Positions 32,812 to 41,903 of a DNA stretch of 43,056 nt are shown piece by piece. The notes beneath the pieces were generated by a model. The model had not been told where the DNA came from, did not search any database, and saw only the letters and a list, made by a program, of their open reading frames with translations. The DNA is taken from contig JAHEHN010000022.1 of assembly GCA_024644515.1 (NCBI GenBank), positions 1-43,056 on the forward strand, given 5' to 3'. This DNA comes from Gammaproteobacteria bacterium. GTDB taxonomy: Bacteria > Pseudomonadota > Gammaproteobacteria > Pseudomonadales > Pseudohongiellaceae. Made by a program: the position numbers and the translations under genes. The first letter of the stretch is position 1. The number at the start of each line of letters is the position of its first letter.

Positions 32812-34134
32812 CTAGAATTCAATAGCCTCGGCATCTGCCATGATCAGGTCATGGTAAACCGGCAGGGACCAGCCCTGCGCTTCAAGCTCATTGAGGTTTT
32901 CATCTACCAGGCGTAGATAGTTTTCCTTGCTGCCATAGAGCTGTCTCAGTTTGGCTTTGGAAAACGGCACTTCGTAAACCGATAGTCGGCACACCACGGA
33001 TAAGGCATCATCCTGTCCCGGACTGAGCGTGTTGCCGGCAACATATTGTGCCACCGGAACATCCACATAGGGGTTGCGAATGCCGCCCACCGGGTTGCCG
33101 TGTTCATCGAGGACCATCAGGGAGCCATCGTTATTGACGTTTCGATCAATTAATACGCGATCAGCGCGGGGGGGAAGAATGCCCTTGTCGACCCACTGCA
33201 GCAAGTGATGCAACGCGACTGAAAAATGCACCTCAAGGGGATATTCGGTGGGTTTGTTTTCGCACAGTTGTGGTGTCATGCGAGGATTATGACGCGCCAT
33301 CAAATGGCCTATACCGGTAAATTCATAGACGCGGAACTGGTTGCCTGGTTCATCACCATCCTGCACTGCCGTGGCCACATTCATGAATTCATGCTGGGTA
33401 GGCATCTGGATCATGGGAACATCTACCGGCAGAATGCGAGAGCCATTGGAAGTGGGTTGAAAGCCATCAAAAATGTTGCTGCCATCGGCAAGTTTGAAAA
33501 TTGCGTGAGAGGGCAGGTAATCAGTCAGTATGCGTGAGGTGGCGGAAGTGCCGAACAGGATGACCTTGCGCAGACCGCTATTGGCGATGGGACTGCTATC
33601 ACTTTTAATCAGTGCACCGGTCTGTGCCAGGATCTCACTGATCTGGTTATTACTGACCATGAGATTGGCATAGCGTTGCGGGTTATGCAGCTGCGCATGC
33701 TCCAGTCCCATGGTGGTGACTTCCACCGCAATATGGCCTGAATCCATGATGTAAACACTGTTATGTTCAAAGCCGTGGGCAAACCCGGCTGGATGCATGG
33801 GTTCGGTAATCACCAGGCCACTAAAACGGTCCATGTCTGCAGGTCGTCTTACCACCAGCCTTGCGGTATAGGGGCTGCCATCAGCATTGCCCGAGATGGT
33901 GTATTCATCAGCCACGTAATCGAAGTGATCCATATCATAGCCCGGCCATTGGCCAAGGGCAGAGTCATAGGGGGTACCCGGCCCGGTAAGTGGGCTGATT
34001 GAGGGAATGGAAACCGTTGTTGGCTGCGCAGGCAGGTTCTTGGGCGCCATGAAGTCACGCTGGGCACTCAGGGGGGATGACAGCAGAAGCAGTGTCAGCA
34101 TGAAACTCAGGGCAACAGTAATTTTTTGCTTCAC
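32812..34134 (-). CDS. Secreted alpha/beta-hydrolase-domain protein
   Basis: A 440-residue exported protein (signal peptide cut near SPLSAQ, residue 25) of the alpha/beta-hydrolase-like group found in many marine bacteria. A serine within VILFGTSATSR stands at the nucleophile elbow position, and GIGHLMAR holds a late histidine; an acid residue is not assigned. Other blocks are RLVVRRPADMDRFSGLVITEPMHP and the C-terminal PYVDVPVAQYVAG. An esterase or related hydrolase activity is the likely reading, substrate unknown. The SOUL gene follows on the same strand after 38 bases. Confidence 0.72.
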   Translation of the reverse strand: MKQKITVALSFMLTLLLLSSPLSAQRDFMAPKNLPAQPTTVSIPSISPLTGPGTPYDSALGQWPGYDMDHFDYVADEYTISGNADGSPYTARLVVRRPADMDRFSGLVITEPMHPAGFAHGFEHNSVYIMDSGHIAVEVTTMGLEHAQLHNPQRYANLMVSNNQISEILAQTGALIKSDSSPIANSGLRKVILFGTSATSRILTDYLPSHAIFKLADGSNIFDGFQPTSNGSRILPVDVPMIQMPTQHEFMNVATAVQDGDEPGNQFRVYEFTGIGHLMARHNPRMTPQLCENKPTEYPLEVHFSVALHHLLQWVDKGILPPRADRVLIDRNVNNDGSLMVLDEHGNPVGGIRNPYVDVPVAQYVAGNTLSPGQDDALSVVCRLSVYEVPFSKAKLRQLYGSKENYLRLVDENLNELEAQGWSLPVYHDLIMADAEAIEF

Positions 34135-34282
34135 AAGGGAATCCTCTTTTTTATTATTGTCGGGGAAAAGAAGAATACGGTGACCTTTGAGTATTGTCTA
34201 CTCTCCTTGAAGGCCTGAATTTGCTTATATGAGATTGCCACAGGTGTTTAGCTGATCAAGAGGATTCTTGACCTGTTCCAGG

Positions 34283-34939
34283 TCAGTTCTGGATCAGCTC
34301 CATCTCCGTGAGAAAACGATTGGACTCGGCAATGGAGGCTTCCATGTCGCTAATCAGCTGGGAGATATCACCCTCAATGGTAATCAGCTCTGAGCGCAGG
34401 GAAGCTATGGCGCGGGAATTGAGGTTGTGCTTGAGGAACAGAACCTGGTCACGGAAGGCATTGATCACCGGTTCCATTTTGGTTTCAGCCGTATACATCG
34501 CCTTGATCAGTTGGTTATAACGGACTCGGGTCTCGCGCAGACTGTTTTCACTGGAACGACGCAGATCCTGATTGGTATAGAGCGTCAGCCCTTCTTCCCA
34601 TTCCTCAAACAGATCTGCCAACACGGACTCCACGGCGCGGATACGATCACTGACATCCTTTGCACGGGACTCGCTTTCCTCAAATTCCTCTTCCAGGGTT
34701 TCATAGGTGCGTTGCAAATCGCCCCCGTCAAAATTCAGCAGCGTGGAAAACTGTTCCAGCGCAGAACTGAACTGAACCTTGGCTTCTTCCTGGGAGTCGC
34801 GGGCTTCTTTTACGCGATCTACCAGAATGTCGCGTTTATGGACGCCTATCTGTTCCATAGCGGAGTAATAGGCGCTGCTGCAGCTGCCTAAAAACAGAGC
34901 CGTCGAGAGAACAAGGATGATTCGGCAATTCAGGGTCAT
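34283..34939 (-). CDS. DUF2959 lipoprotein
   Basis: A 218-residue lipoprotein. The signal peptide ends in a lipobox LGSC with Cys20. The rest is mostly helical and highly charged, predicted coiled coil over much of residues 38-110 (EARDSQEEAKVQFSSALEQF; LEEEFEESESRAKDVSDRI). It belongs to the DUF2959 family, widespread in gammaproteobacteria and without known function. The Ser after Cys20 does not signal inner-membrane retention, so outer-membrane attachment is likely. It follows the Pmp3-like gene on the same strand with a 31-base gap. Confidence 0.88.
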   Translation of the reverse strand: MTLNCRIILVLSTALFLGSCSSAYYSAMEQIGVHKRDILVDRVKEARDSQEEAKVQFSSALEQFSTLLNFDGGDLQRTYETLEEEFEESESRAKDVSDRIRAVESVLADLFEEWEEGLTLYTNQDLRRSSENSLRETRVRYNQLIKAMYTAETKMEPVINAFRDQVLFLKHNLNSRAIASLRSELITIEGDISQLISDMEASIAESNRFLTEMELIQN

Positions 34940-34970
34940 GGCAGATCTCTTGAATGAATAATAATGCGGT

Positions 34971-35173
34971 TCAGCCTTGCTTGGTGTCCTTGATCGCTGC
35001 TATCAGTTCTTTGTTGCGCTTGTCCGCCAGGTGGTTGTGGACAATGAACAGGGCATGGATTACTCCGGGAATCCAGAATGCCAGCGTCAGTATAATGCTG
35101 AGAATGGTCTGGACTGGTTTGCCGCACAAAAAACGGCTAAAGGTGGCAGGAGGATTGCCAGTAAATAGCGCAT
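34971..35173 (-). pseudogene. Pmp3/YqaE family small membrane protein gene with a one-base frameshift
   Basis: Two-helix proteolipid of the Pmp3/YqaE family, linked in other organisms to membrane potential and salt or cold stress. From ATG at 35173 (AGGAG upstream) the frame reads MRYLLAILLPPLAVF, then leaves the family at a run of six T (A at 35128-35133 on the plus strand). Seven T would restore LCGKPVQTILSIILTL, AFWIPGVIHALFIV and an end at TGA 34971-34973, giving 67 residues with the family's proline and WIPG signatures. The tail HNHLADKRNKELIAAIKDTKQG is charged. As written, the product stops early. It is either a recent knock-out or a homopolymer error. Confidence 0.85.
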
Positions 35174-35317
35174 ATGGTTGATCTCCTGAATGCGTGCTGT
35201 TGCGAGGAAATTAATGCTGGCAACAGTAGTTGATTTGCTGAAGATACTAGCAGGGATACACGGCAAAGTGGAAATTCAGGGAGTCTCGCCCTGCCTGGCA
35301 GGCTAACCAGCCAGAGG

Positions 35318-37549
35318 CTAGTAGCGGAAGGTATAGGTGAACTTGACGCTCAGGTCGGCAGACAGAGCCTGGAAATCATTGTCCTTGTCGGCATCTTCCA
35401 CATTGTAGTTGAGCACGATGAAACCTTCCTGACCGGCTTCCGGAATCCATTGCAGTCGCGTATTCACGCCAAGCACTTCCGAGACATTGTCGTACTGAAC
35501 ATTGGTAACCCAATAGAAATTGCTGGTAAAAGCATATTGGGTATTCAGGGTAATCAGACGGGTGATGAAATCACCCTGGGGCAGGGAAATATTATTGAAT
35601 TCATAACCGCCTTCGATGATAAATTTACGCGCCTGATAGCGAATCTGTCCGTTGTAATTACTGCGTGTGCCGTTATAAAAATCCCCCAGAAAAGTATTCA
35701 GGGAAAATGATATCGGCCGTTGGTTGGCCGTGGCGATGCGAATGCCGCCACGATAAAATTGATAATTACCGGGCTCAATGACCACCTGTCTGCCGGGTTC
35801 CCGGTAGACCACAAATGGTTGTTTGACCACTTCCTTGTTTGAGGCTAAACGGATGCGCAGGAAATCTCTGGAATTGGTGGTGGCTTCCAATACCGAAAAA
35901 CGCAGGCGTTCGGTTTGCAGACCGCCTTCAATAAAATTGACCCGTTGCGCATCAAAGCTGGTCTGCAGCTGCTGCAGAAAACCACCGGGTTTCATAAAAT
36001 GGGTATAACCGAAGTCCAGGCTGTAATCACGCACGCCTGCGTTATTGACGAAGCCCATTGCTGGGTTAAAGTTTTCCTGAACTTCCTTGAAGCCGACACC
36101 GCCCCGCCAACCCTGATTATTTGGTGAGCGCAGACCCAGACCCCATGAGGCATCGTCACCAACCAGCCCCGGGGTTTCTGATTGCATATACCAGGCGTCG
36201 CCTTCTAGGGCCATGCCACTGGACAGTCGTGTATTCAAATAACGGAAATCAGCTCCGAATACTAAGTTGTCGAGATTGGAAGTGGGATCGCCATCAGTAA
36301 TGATAAAGCCGACATTGGATTCCGCCAGCACGTTGGCGGAAATACGGCTGATAAACAGACTGCTGGGATCAAGCGCACCATCAGCACCCTGCTGTATTGC
36401 CAAAGTGCCAATATTCCAGCGTCCGACGCGACCACTGAGGCGGCCACCATATTCAATGTCGACTGGTGCACCACCGGCGCCCAGTCCAATTTTACGTGAG
36501 AAATAGGGACGTGCATTTTGTTGCGAACCATCGCTGGTAGCCTGGTTGCCGGTATTACCGATATTGCCAAACTGGAACAGGTCAGCGTCATTGAGAAAGA
36601 AGTTTCTTTGTTCTGGAAAGAAAAGGTTAAAGCGATCAAGGTTAACCTGTCGGCTGTCCACGTTAACGGCAGAAAAGTCAGTGTTAATTGTAAGGGCCGC
36701 ATTAAGCGAAGGTGTTATCCGGTAGAACGCATCCAGAGAGGGGTTTATCTGGTTATTGCTGTCGCCACTGACATGGTTTTTCTGCTGGACCACGGCAAGC
36801 GAAGGTACGATGTCCAGGCCTACGCCCTGACTCATATCGCGCATCCCGGTAAGGGTGCCGGCAATGCTGGGGTTAAAGCCGCGGTTAAATGATACCCAGG
36901 CCATTTCTTCATTGCGGCGGCGAATACCACGACCAAAATTAAACCCCCATTCTTCGGTGTTGGGATCCATGGGCAGGGATTTAAATGGAATTTCAATTTC
37001 CGCAATCCAGCCATTTTCATAGAGACTGGTTTTTACATCCCAGATGGTTGACCAGTCAGCATTGAAATTATTCACTGTGGTATAGAGTGCATCATGGCGT
37101 ACGCCATTAAGGTTGGTCTCAAAGCGGTAGCCGGTACGACGCGTATTAAAGGGGTCAAGTATGATCACCAGGCGATCATCAGGGCCGAGTCCCTGGCCGT
37201 GGCGCAAAGTCGGTGTAGCAATTAAATCGGGTTCGCTGTCATCCATGCGGGCTGCTATATAGATAGCATCTTCGGTATAGAGAATGCGGACTTCGGTATC
37301 TTCAGAAGTGGGGGTCTGATCACCCGGTCGGGTCTGGTGAAAATCAGTGATCGGTTTAGCGAGCGCCCAGACATCATCATCAAGTACGCCATCAATAACC
37401 GGTGCCCTGGTGATGCGAACGGCCTCGATACTTTTTCTGGCAGCACCGGAATTATTCTGGGCAGTCGCCAGCGCTGGTATGCAAATCAACATTACCAGCA
37501 AAGCAGTTTTACATGCTGTAAATGCTTTTAATAAAAAAGTACAACGCAT
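35318..37549 (-). CDS. DUF5916 outer-membrane protein with N-terminal CBM9-like domain
   Basis: A 743-residue exported protein (signal peptide to about residue 30). Residues 40-220 form a carbohydrate-binding-module-9-like beta sandwich: APVIDGVLDDDVWALA, VRILYTEDAIYIAARMDDSEP, NGWIAEIEIPFKSLP. The rest matches the DUF5916 barrel: VNLDRFNLFFPEQRNFFLNDADLFQFG, YFSRKIGLGAGGAPVDI and GGRLSGRVGRWNIG, with a final aromatic residue (FTYTFRY). Such proteins are thought to lie in the outer membrane; ligands are unknown. No TonB-dependent receptor, peptidase or sugar enzyme flanks it, which would have hinted at a substrate. Confidence 0.86.
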   Translation of the reverse strand: MRCTFLLKAFTACKTALLVMLICIPALATAQNNSGAARKSIEAVRITRAPVIDGVLDDDVWALAKPITDFHQTRPGDQTPTSEDTEVRILYTEDAIYIAARMDDSEPDLIATPTLRHGQGLGPDDRLVIILDPFNTRRTGYRFETNLNGVRHDALYTTVNNFNADWSTIWDVKTSLYENGWIAEIEIPFKSLPMDPNTEEWGFNFGRGIRRRNEEMAWVSFNRGFNPSIAGTLTGMRDMSQGVGLDIVPSLAVVQQKNHVSGDSNNQINPSLDAFYRITPSLNAALTINTDFSAVNVDSRQVNLDRFNLFFPEQRNFFLNDADLFQFGNIGNTGNQATSDGSQQNARPYFSRKIGLGAGGAPVDIEYGGRLSGRVGRWNIGTLAIQQGADGALDPSSLFISRISANVLAESNVGFIITDGDPTSNLDNLVFGADFRYLNTRLSSGMALEGDAWYMQSETPGLVGDDASWGLGLRSPNNQGWRGGVGFKEVQENFNPAMGFVNNAGVRDYSLDFGYTHFMKPGGFLQQLQTSFDAQRVNFIEGGLQTERLRFSVLEATTNSRDFLRIRLASNKEVVKQPFVVYREPGRQVVIEPGNYQFYRGGIRIATANQRPISFSLNTFLGDFYNGTRSNYNGQIRYQARKFIIEGGYEFNNISLPQGDFITRLITLNTQYAFTSNFYWVTNVQYDNVSEVLGVNTRLQWIPEAGQEGFIVLNYNVEDADKDNDFQALSADLSVKFTYTFRY

Positions 37550-37829
37550 TGATGAGGTAACTCTTCAACCCCGGGGGTTTGTTAGAAAAATTGTTGGTGG
37601 AAAAGACACCTGCTACCACTAATTTTTGATAGAAAACTATAAATTTGGCTGCATTTTTGGTGTCATAATGAAGGCGCGAAGTATTCCAGAAAATGACTGA
37701 TTTTGCACGGAAATTCTCGATCTTTTTCTGCGTCAGCATGGTGCGGGGCATCCCTTTTTTGTGCAGAGTATCTGAAAACATACGCACAATAGATTACACT
37801 GGAAGTTCATAGATAAATGGAGAGCACGA

Positions 37830-38207
37830 ATGAATTTATTCAAGTCTTTAGAAAATGTTTCAAAGCCTCGCGGCAGGAAAAATAGTTATCCAAAAGTAAT
37901 GCTGGTTTCCCTGTGTATTCCACTGTTATATGCCTGTAGCGGTGATGAGCCCGAAGCTCCGACTGCAACAACTGTTTCTGAAGCTGCCGTTAGTCAGCCA
38001 GAAAGCAACGCCAGCCAAATAATCGATGATGCCCAGGCGGATCTGACCGCAGCAACCGAGCAGGCGCTGGAAAGAATTGAGGATGCGGTTGAAGACGTTC
38101 AGGAGCGCGCAGAGGTCATTGTTGAGCAGGCAGAGGAAAAGATTGAAGAGGTTGAAGCCCGTGCCAGCACGGAAGTGGATTCCTTAAGAAATCGTCTGCA
38201 AAACTAA
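37830..38207 (+). CDS. Small coiled-coil lipoprotein
   Basis: A 125-residue protein with a basic N-terminal extension, a hydrophobic segment (VMLVSLCIPLLYAC) and a lipobox-like LYAC with Cys36. After an acidic, Ala/Thr/Glu-rich linker it has a single long helix (DAQADLTAATEQALERIEDAVEDVQERAEVIVEQAEEKIEEVEARASTEVDSLRNRL), shown as one amphipathic coiled coil. GGAGAG precedes the ATG at 37830. I do not recognise a named family. The long N-terminal extension before the hydrophobic part is unusual for a lipoprotein signal; a start at the internal methionine is possible but lacks support. It is convergent with the HNH gene. Confidence 0.65.
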   Translation: MNLFKSLENVSKPRGRKNSYPKVMLVSLCIPLLYACSGDEPEAPTATTVSEAAVSQPESNASQIIDDAQADLTAATEQALERIEDAVEDVQERAEVIVEQAEEKIEEVEARASTEVDSLRNRLQN

Positions 38208-38233
38208 GCTTTTTTCATCATTAGACGATGTTA

Positions 38234-38539
38234 TTAATCAGCTGGCTGTTGCCTGGCTATCTTTTGTTTAGCTACCCACAACACATGTTTAGCCAGTGCG
38301 GTATCAGCCTGAAGTAATTCCAGGGTGTTCAGGGATTTTGCCAGCGTCATCTCGTCATAAAGTTTATGAATGCCCTTGTGGCACTGACGACAAACATAGA
38401 TGCCTTTAGCGAGTACTTCACGGGTAAAATTCTTGCGGTAAAAAGTCCGTCGGTGCACTTTACGTGGGATCAGATGGTGGAAGGTTAGTGCGCACTGGCG
38501 GTTGCACAGGCAACAGTTTTCAGGTTTGGAATCTGCCAT
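38234..38539 (-). CDS. HNH endonuclease-like small protein
   Basis: A 101-residue protein with the HNH/treble-clef layout: CCLCNRQ (Cys9, Cys12), LTFHHLIPRKVHRR (His21, His22), and CRQCHKGIHKLY (Cys50, Cys53, His54, His58). This matches YisB-type HNH proteins. Stand-alone members have no proven substrate. The ATG at 38539 follows the SDR stop by 19 bases; a longer frame from 38776 would lie inside the SDR gene and is a shadow. It is the last gene of the four-gene minus-strand operon. Confidence 0.85.
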   Translation of the reverse strand: MADSKPENCCLCNRQCALTFHHLIPRKVHRRTFYRKNFTREVLAKGIYVCRQCHKGIHKLYDEMTLAKSLNTLELLQADTALAKHVLWVAKQKIARQQPAD

Positions 38540-38558
38540 TCGTAACAATTTTGCCTGA

Positions 38559-39281
38559 TCAGGCGGGGACCTCTTTGCCGTCCCAGGCAAAGCATTTACC
38601 AGTGTCCTCAATGTCCACAGACTCCAGAACATCAGCCATATAAGCGGCTGACTGCGCTGCTGTAAACAATTTATGCTCGGGCACTCGTGCCTGAAAGGGT
38701 TTGGAAAGCTGGCTGTCGACGGTGCCGGGATGCAGGCCAACAATAATGGCCTGTTTATTGGTGCGCCGGGTTTCAATGGACGCTGTTTTGATTAGCATAT
38801 TAAGTGCCGCTTTCGAGGCGCGATAGCTGTACCAGCCGCCGAGGCGGTTGTCGCTGATACTGCCAACGCGTGCACTTAACAGTGCAAACACAGCCCGTGA
38901 GTCTTTTTTCAGTAACGGCAGAAAGTGACGCAGCAGCAGAGCGGGGCCAATAGTGTTAATGGCAAGGACGCGCTGAAGCTGTTCTGCATTTACATCCCTG
39001 AGTGATTTTTCCGGCTGCAAAGGGTTGTCGCCTTCTGCATGCAGTATGCCGGTGGCGGCAATGATGATATCCAGACTGCGCGCGTCTATTTGTGCAGCTG
39101 CCGCTTCGATGCTGTCGGGTTGCTCCAGGTCCAGATCGATACTGATAATTCTGCTGTCGTTATACTCATGGTGAGAACGGGAGCATGCATAAATGCATTC
39201 AATTTTCTCGCTGGCAGCGAAGTGCTCCACGAAGGCCTGACCAATACCACCAGTGGCCCCGATGATGGCTATATTTTTCAT
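38559..39281 (-). CDS. Short-chain dehydrogenase/reductase, C-factor (CsgA)-like
   Basis: NAD(P)-dependent oxidoreductase of 240 residues. The Rossmann glycine motif is GATGGIG (Gly8-Gly14), Asp49-Leu-Asp follows the second strand region, AATG (76-79) and the active site has Ser136 with Tyr153 and Lys157 in YSYRASKAALN. The end (VDSQLSKPF, WDGKEVPA) is typical of the C-factor-like group. The ATG at 39281 is the family start; the longer frame to 39368 runs into the FAD gene. The gap to the upstream FAD gene is 11 bases. Substrate unknown. Confidence 0.92.
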   Translation of the reverse strand: MKNIAIIGATGGIGQAFVEHFAASEKIECIYACSRSHHEYNDSRIISIDLDLEQPDSIEAAAAQIDARSLDIIIAATGILHAEGDNPLQPEKSLRDVNAEQLQRVLAINTIGPALLLRHFLPLLKKDSRAVFALLSARVGSISDNRLGGWYSYRASKAALNMLIKTASIETRRTNKQAIIVGLHPGTVDSQLSKPFQARVPEHKLFTAAQSAAYMADVLESVDIEDTGKCFAWDGKEVPA

Positions 39282-39292
39282 AGCGAAATTTG

Positions 39293-40300
39293 TCACAGCG
39301 AGTGCTCCAGTTGTCGGGCGAGGCTGTTGGCGCTCAGAAAGGCGCCCTCTATACGTCCGCTCAGACACCAGTCACCGCAAGCTGCCAGGCCTTTTTCCCA
39401 GTCCAGTACGGCATCTCGTTCCAGTGCCTGTTCCACCCGGGAATAACGCCACCGGTGCAGAGACTCAACAGCAACGGCCGGCAGAGGTTCGTCTAATAAC
39501 TGCTCCAGATCAGAGCGCATGGTCTGCTTGACCCAGTCCAGATCCCGCTCCAGATTTTCCCGAGCCCAACTGTTACTTGATTGAATAACCAGCGTAAATG
39601 GCTCAGTGCGGCCAGGCTTGGAAGAATTCACCATGATCCATTCTATGCTGGCATTTTTTGCCCTGGCAGCCTGGAAGGGCAGGTTCAATGCCTGCTCAAA
39701 ACCCAGCATCAAGGTAAAGCATGGAGCCATTTGCACATCCTGCAAGGTGTTCGCTGTGTCAGAGCTAATGTCTGTAGAGAGCACAGACAAGTGTTGATCC
39801 AGCAGCGCAATACTCTGGCTGGCCGGTGCGGTACTGATGACCCAGTCAAAGACCTGGGGTAATTTTTCCTCCAAGGTATGCAGTTGCCACTGTCCATTAG
39901 GCATCGCACTGAGAGCAGAGATTGTTATTTCCAGTTGTATATCGAGATCCGCGGCAAGTGCTTTGGCGAAGGAATTCATTCGTGGTACGGCCACATAGTG
40001 AGGTTCGAACCAGTCACGCCGGTAGGGCTTTTCCCCGGCTTCCAGTGTCAGTACCCGCGGTTGCCATTCGGCGATGACGCCCTGCTCAATAAATGGTGCA
40101 ATGAATTGCTCGAAAGCTTCACTGCGGGCAGTAAAAAATTGCGCGCCATGGTCGAATTCATATTCACCAAGGCGACGGGTGGCCAGACGGCCACTGACAC
40201 CGCGGGATTTTTCAAACAGGATAACTTCAGCTTTGTGTTTCAGCTGGTGTGCCAGTGTCAGGCCTGCCATTCCGGCACCGATGATCGCAATTCGTTTCAT
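39293..40300 (-). CDS. Renalase-like FAD-dependent oxidoreductase
   Basis: A 335-residue flavoprotein with the dinucleotide-binding start IAIIGAGMAGLTLAHQL, an acidic residue after the second strand (FEKSRGVSGRLATRR), and the FDHGAQFFTAR block of renalase-like amine or NAD(P)H oxidases. The C-terminal FAD contact is CGDWCLSGRIEGAFLSANSLA. Bacterial renalase relatives oxidise misformed 6-dihydro-NAD(P); the same activity here is an inference. Its start overlaps the stop of the DUF3429 gene as ATGA, so the two are probably translationally coupled, and the SDR gene follows after 11 bases. Confidence 0.9.
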   Translation of the reverse strand: MKRIAIIGAGMAGLTLAHQLKHKAEVILFEKSRGVSGRLATRRLGEYEFDHGAQFFTARSEAFEQFIAPFIEQGVIAEWQPRVLTLEAGEKPYRRDWFEPHYVAVPRMNSFAKALAADLDIQLEITISALSAMPNGQWQLHTLEEKLPQVFDWVISTAPASQSIALLDQHLSVLSTDISSDTANTLQDVQMAPCFTLMLGFEQALNLPFQAARAKNASIEWIMVNSSKPGRTEPFTLVIQSSNSWARENLERDLDWVKQTMRSDLEQLLDEPLPAVAVESLHRWRYSRVEQALERDAVLDWEKGLAACGDWCLSGRIEGAFLSANSLARQLEHSL

Positions 40301-40746
40301 AGCATTGCAGCCGCACAGAGAAGACTGAGGATAACCATGCTGGTAATAATGACGCGGGTTCTAAAATAGGCTGCATTAAGTATCCCGGATTTAAGCAGGC
40401 CGGCATCCATAGCAAGAATTATGAGTAAGGGCGCAGCCAAAAAAACCAGAAATATTCGCGTCGGTAGCAGCAACCAGGCAAGCCAGAGCGCAAGCGCAAG
40501 AATATTGCTGACTATGAAGAATCCCTTTGCAGCCTTGCCAAGCGACAATTGCTGTCCCCAGTGAATACCGGTAAGAAAAACACTGATTACCAATCCGTAA
40601 GTAGCTATGATCAAATCTACTTCACCGAGCACAGGCAGGCTATGGACGTTGCCAGCCAGCAACAGGGCCCCGGCAATAAATGGCAGGCATCCCGCATAGA
40701 TAAGCGCGTGGGGCAGGGAGCTGATGTCAGGGTTCTTGGGTGTCAT
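40297..40746 (-). CDS. DUF3429 membrane protein
   Basis: A 149-residue inner-membrane protein with about four to five helices (residues 14-30, 42-62, 73-95, 97-115, 125-145). The family blocks are LIYAGCLPFIAGALLL, LIIATYGLVISVFLTGIHWGQQL and the helix pair ILALALWLAWLLLP and IFLVFLAAPLLIILAMDAGLL. Function unknown. ATG at 40746 is favoured over a far upstream frame start at 40854 because the family begins close to the first helix. It is the first gene of the operon with the FAD oxidoreductase, SDR and HNH genes. Confidence 0.86.
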   Translation of the reverse strand: MTPKNPDISSLPHALIYAGCLPFIAGALLLAGNVHSLPVLGEVDLIIATYGLVISVFLTGIHWGQQLSLGKAAKGFFIVSNILALALWLAWLLLPTRIFLVFLAAPLLIILAMDAGLLKSGILNAAYFRTRVIITSMVILSLLCAAAML

Positions 40747-41003
40747 GGGAACTTTTTCTGAACAAATTGAAATAGTGTTTATACTGATCCTTTTAGACAA
40801 CAGATCACCGGTTTTCCCAGCCAGCCCGGGGTATTGCTTACACGTTATTATCATAATTGGCCGGTGTTTTTTTAAAGCATTGTGGGTAAAATTTTAATTC
40901 CGTAGCCTATCAGCATAATAAGGCCGGGTTACTACAGTTGATAGCTGGCAAGGCTTCTAAGGTATAAGAAGCTAACAGGTTAACAGGAAAAGGGGAGAGC
41001 CTG

Positions 41004-41891
41004 GTGAAGCAGTTTTTTTCGTTGTTGTTATGTGTCTTATTTCTTAATGTACTGGGAACGCCGGTAAGTGCCCAGACTGATGTGCCCCGACCCGACAGTA
41101 ATGAGCCGGAAACCAGGCCTGCACCGCGCAATAGCGAGGGACGTGTAATTCTTGGAACCCTGCCTGGAGAAGAAATGGGGGCCTGGGATGGATTTGGTTC
41201 ACGCCCCATGATCATTGATTACGATATAGTTCCGGAAGGCTCTATTGTTGCCAATACTTCCTATGAGCAACTGATTAACGATCCGGCCCGCTTTGACAAG
41301 ATCGATTTAACCGATGTGCCATTCCAGCCCTGGGCCTGGTCTCTTTACCAGCAGCGTACCCGCACCCGTTTTGAACCCTATACCCGTTGTAAGCCATCAG
41401 CCGGTCCCCGTGCTGTAACTACCGCCTATGGCACGCAGTTTGTGGAATTTGATGAGATGCAACGCATCTACATGTTCCCGGTAGGTGGACCACGTCATTT
41501 TCGGGTTATCTTTATGGATGGCCGTGAACATCCGCAGGATCTGAAACCCAGTTACCATGGACACTCTATTGGTCACTGGGAAGGCGATACCCTGGTTGTC
41601 GATACCGTTGGCTTCAATGAAAAAATGTGGATTGATGCAGAAGGCACCCCCCATACCGATAAGCTACATATGATTGAGCGCTTTACCCGTGAAACCTACA
41701 ACACACTGAAGTATGAAGTCACCATTGATGATCCCGGCGCTTATACCGAGACCTGGAATAGCGGCTTTGTAATGCCATGGCGTCCGGGTGAAGCCTTCGA
41801 GTTTGTCTGCCAGGATGCCAACATGGCATTTGAAATGATGGTAGGCACTGAATATGACAGCGTCGATCGCAGTCATCTCATCTTTCCCTGA
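41004..41891 (+). CDS. Secreted protein of unknown function, paralogue of the next gene
   Basis: A 295-residue exported protein (signal peptide cut near PVSAQ, residue 24). The start is GTG at 41004 with GGGGAG about seven bases upstream. It has a conserved block common in marine and soil bacteria: CKPSAGPR, MFPVGGPRHFRVIFMDGREHP, GHSIGHWEGDTLVVDTVGFNE, HMIERFTRETYNTLKYEVTIDDPGAYT, and a final FVCQD. I know of no function. The next gene shares the blocks SAGPR/PAGPR, HWEGDTLV, NEK-W, YEVTIDDPGAYT and F-CQD, so the pair arose by duplication; the genes are 12 bases apart and probably co-transcribed. Confidence 0.72.
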   Translation: MKQFFSLLLCVLFLNVLGTPVSAQTDVPRPDSNEPETRPAPRNSEGRVILGTLPGEEMGAWDGFGSRPMIIDYDIVPEGSIVANTSYEQLINDPARFDKIDLTDVPFQPWAWSLYQQRTRTRFEPYTRCKPSAGPRAVTTAYGTQFVEFDEMQRIYMFPVGGPRHFRVIFMDGREHPQDLKPSYHGHSIGHWEGDTLVVDTVGFNEKMWIDAEGTPHTDKLHMIERFTRETYNTLKYEVTIDDPGAYTETWNSGFVMPWRPGEAFEFVCQDANMAFEMMVGTEYDSVDRSHLIFP

Positions 41892-41903
41892 GCCACCAAG
41901 CAG

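Noticed and set aside
38540-38776. N-terminal extension of the HNH protein
   Set aside because: It lies inside the SDR gene, and the HNH family starts near its first cysteine pair.
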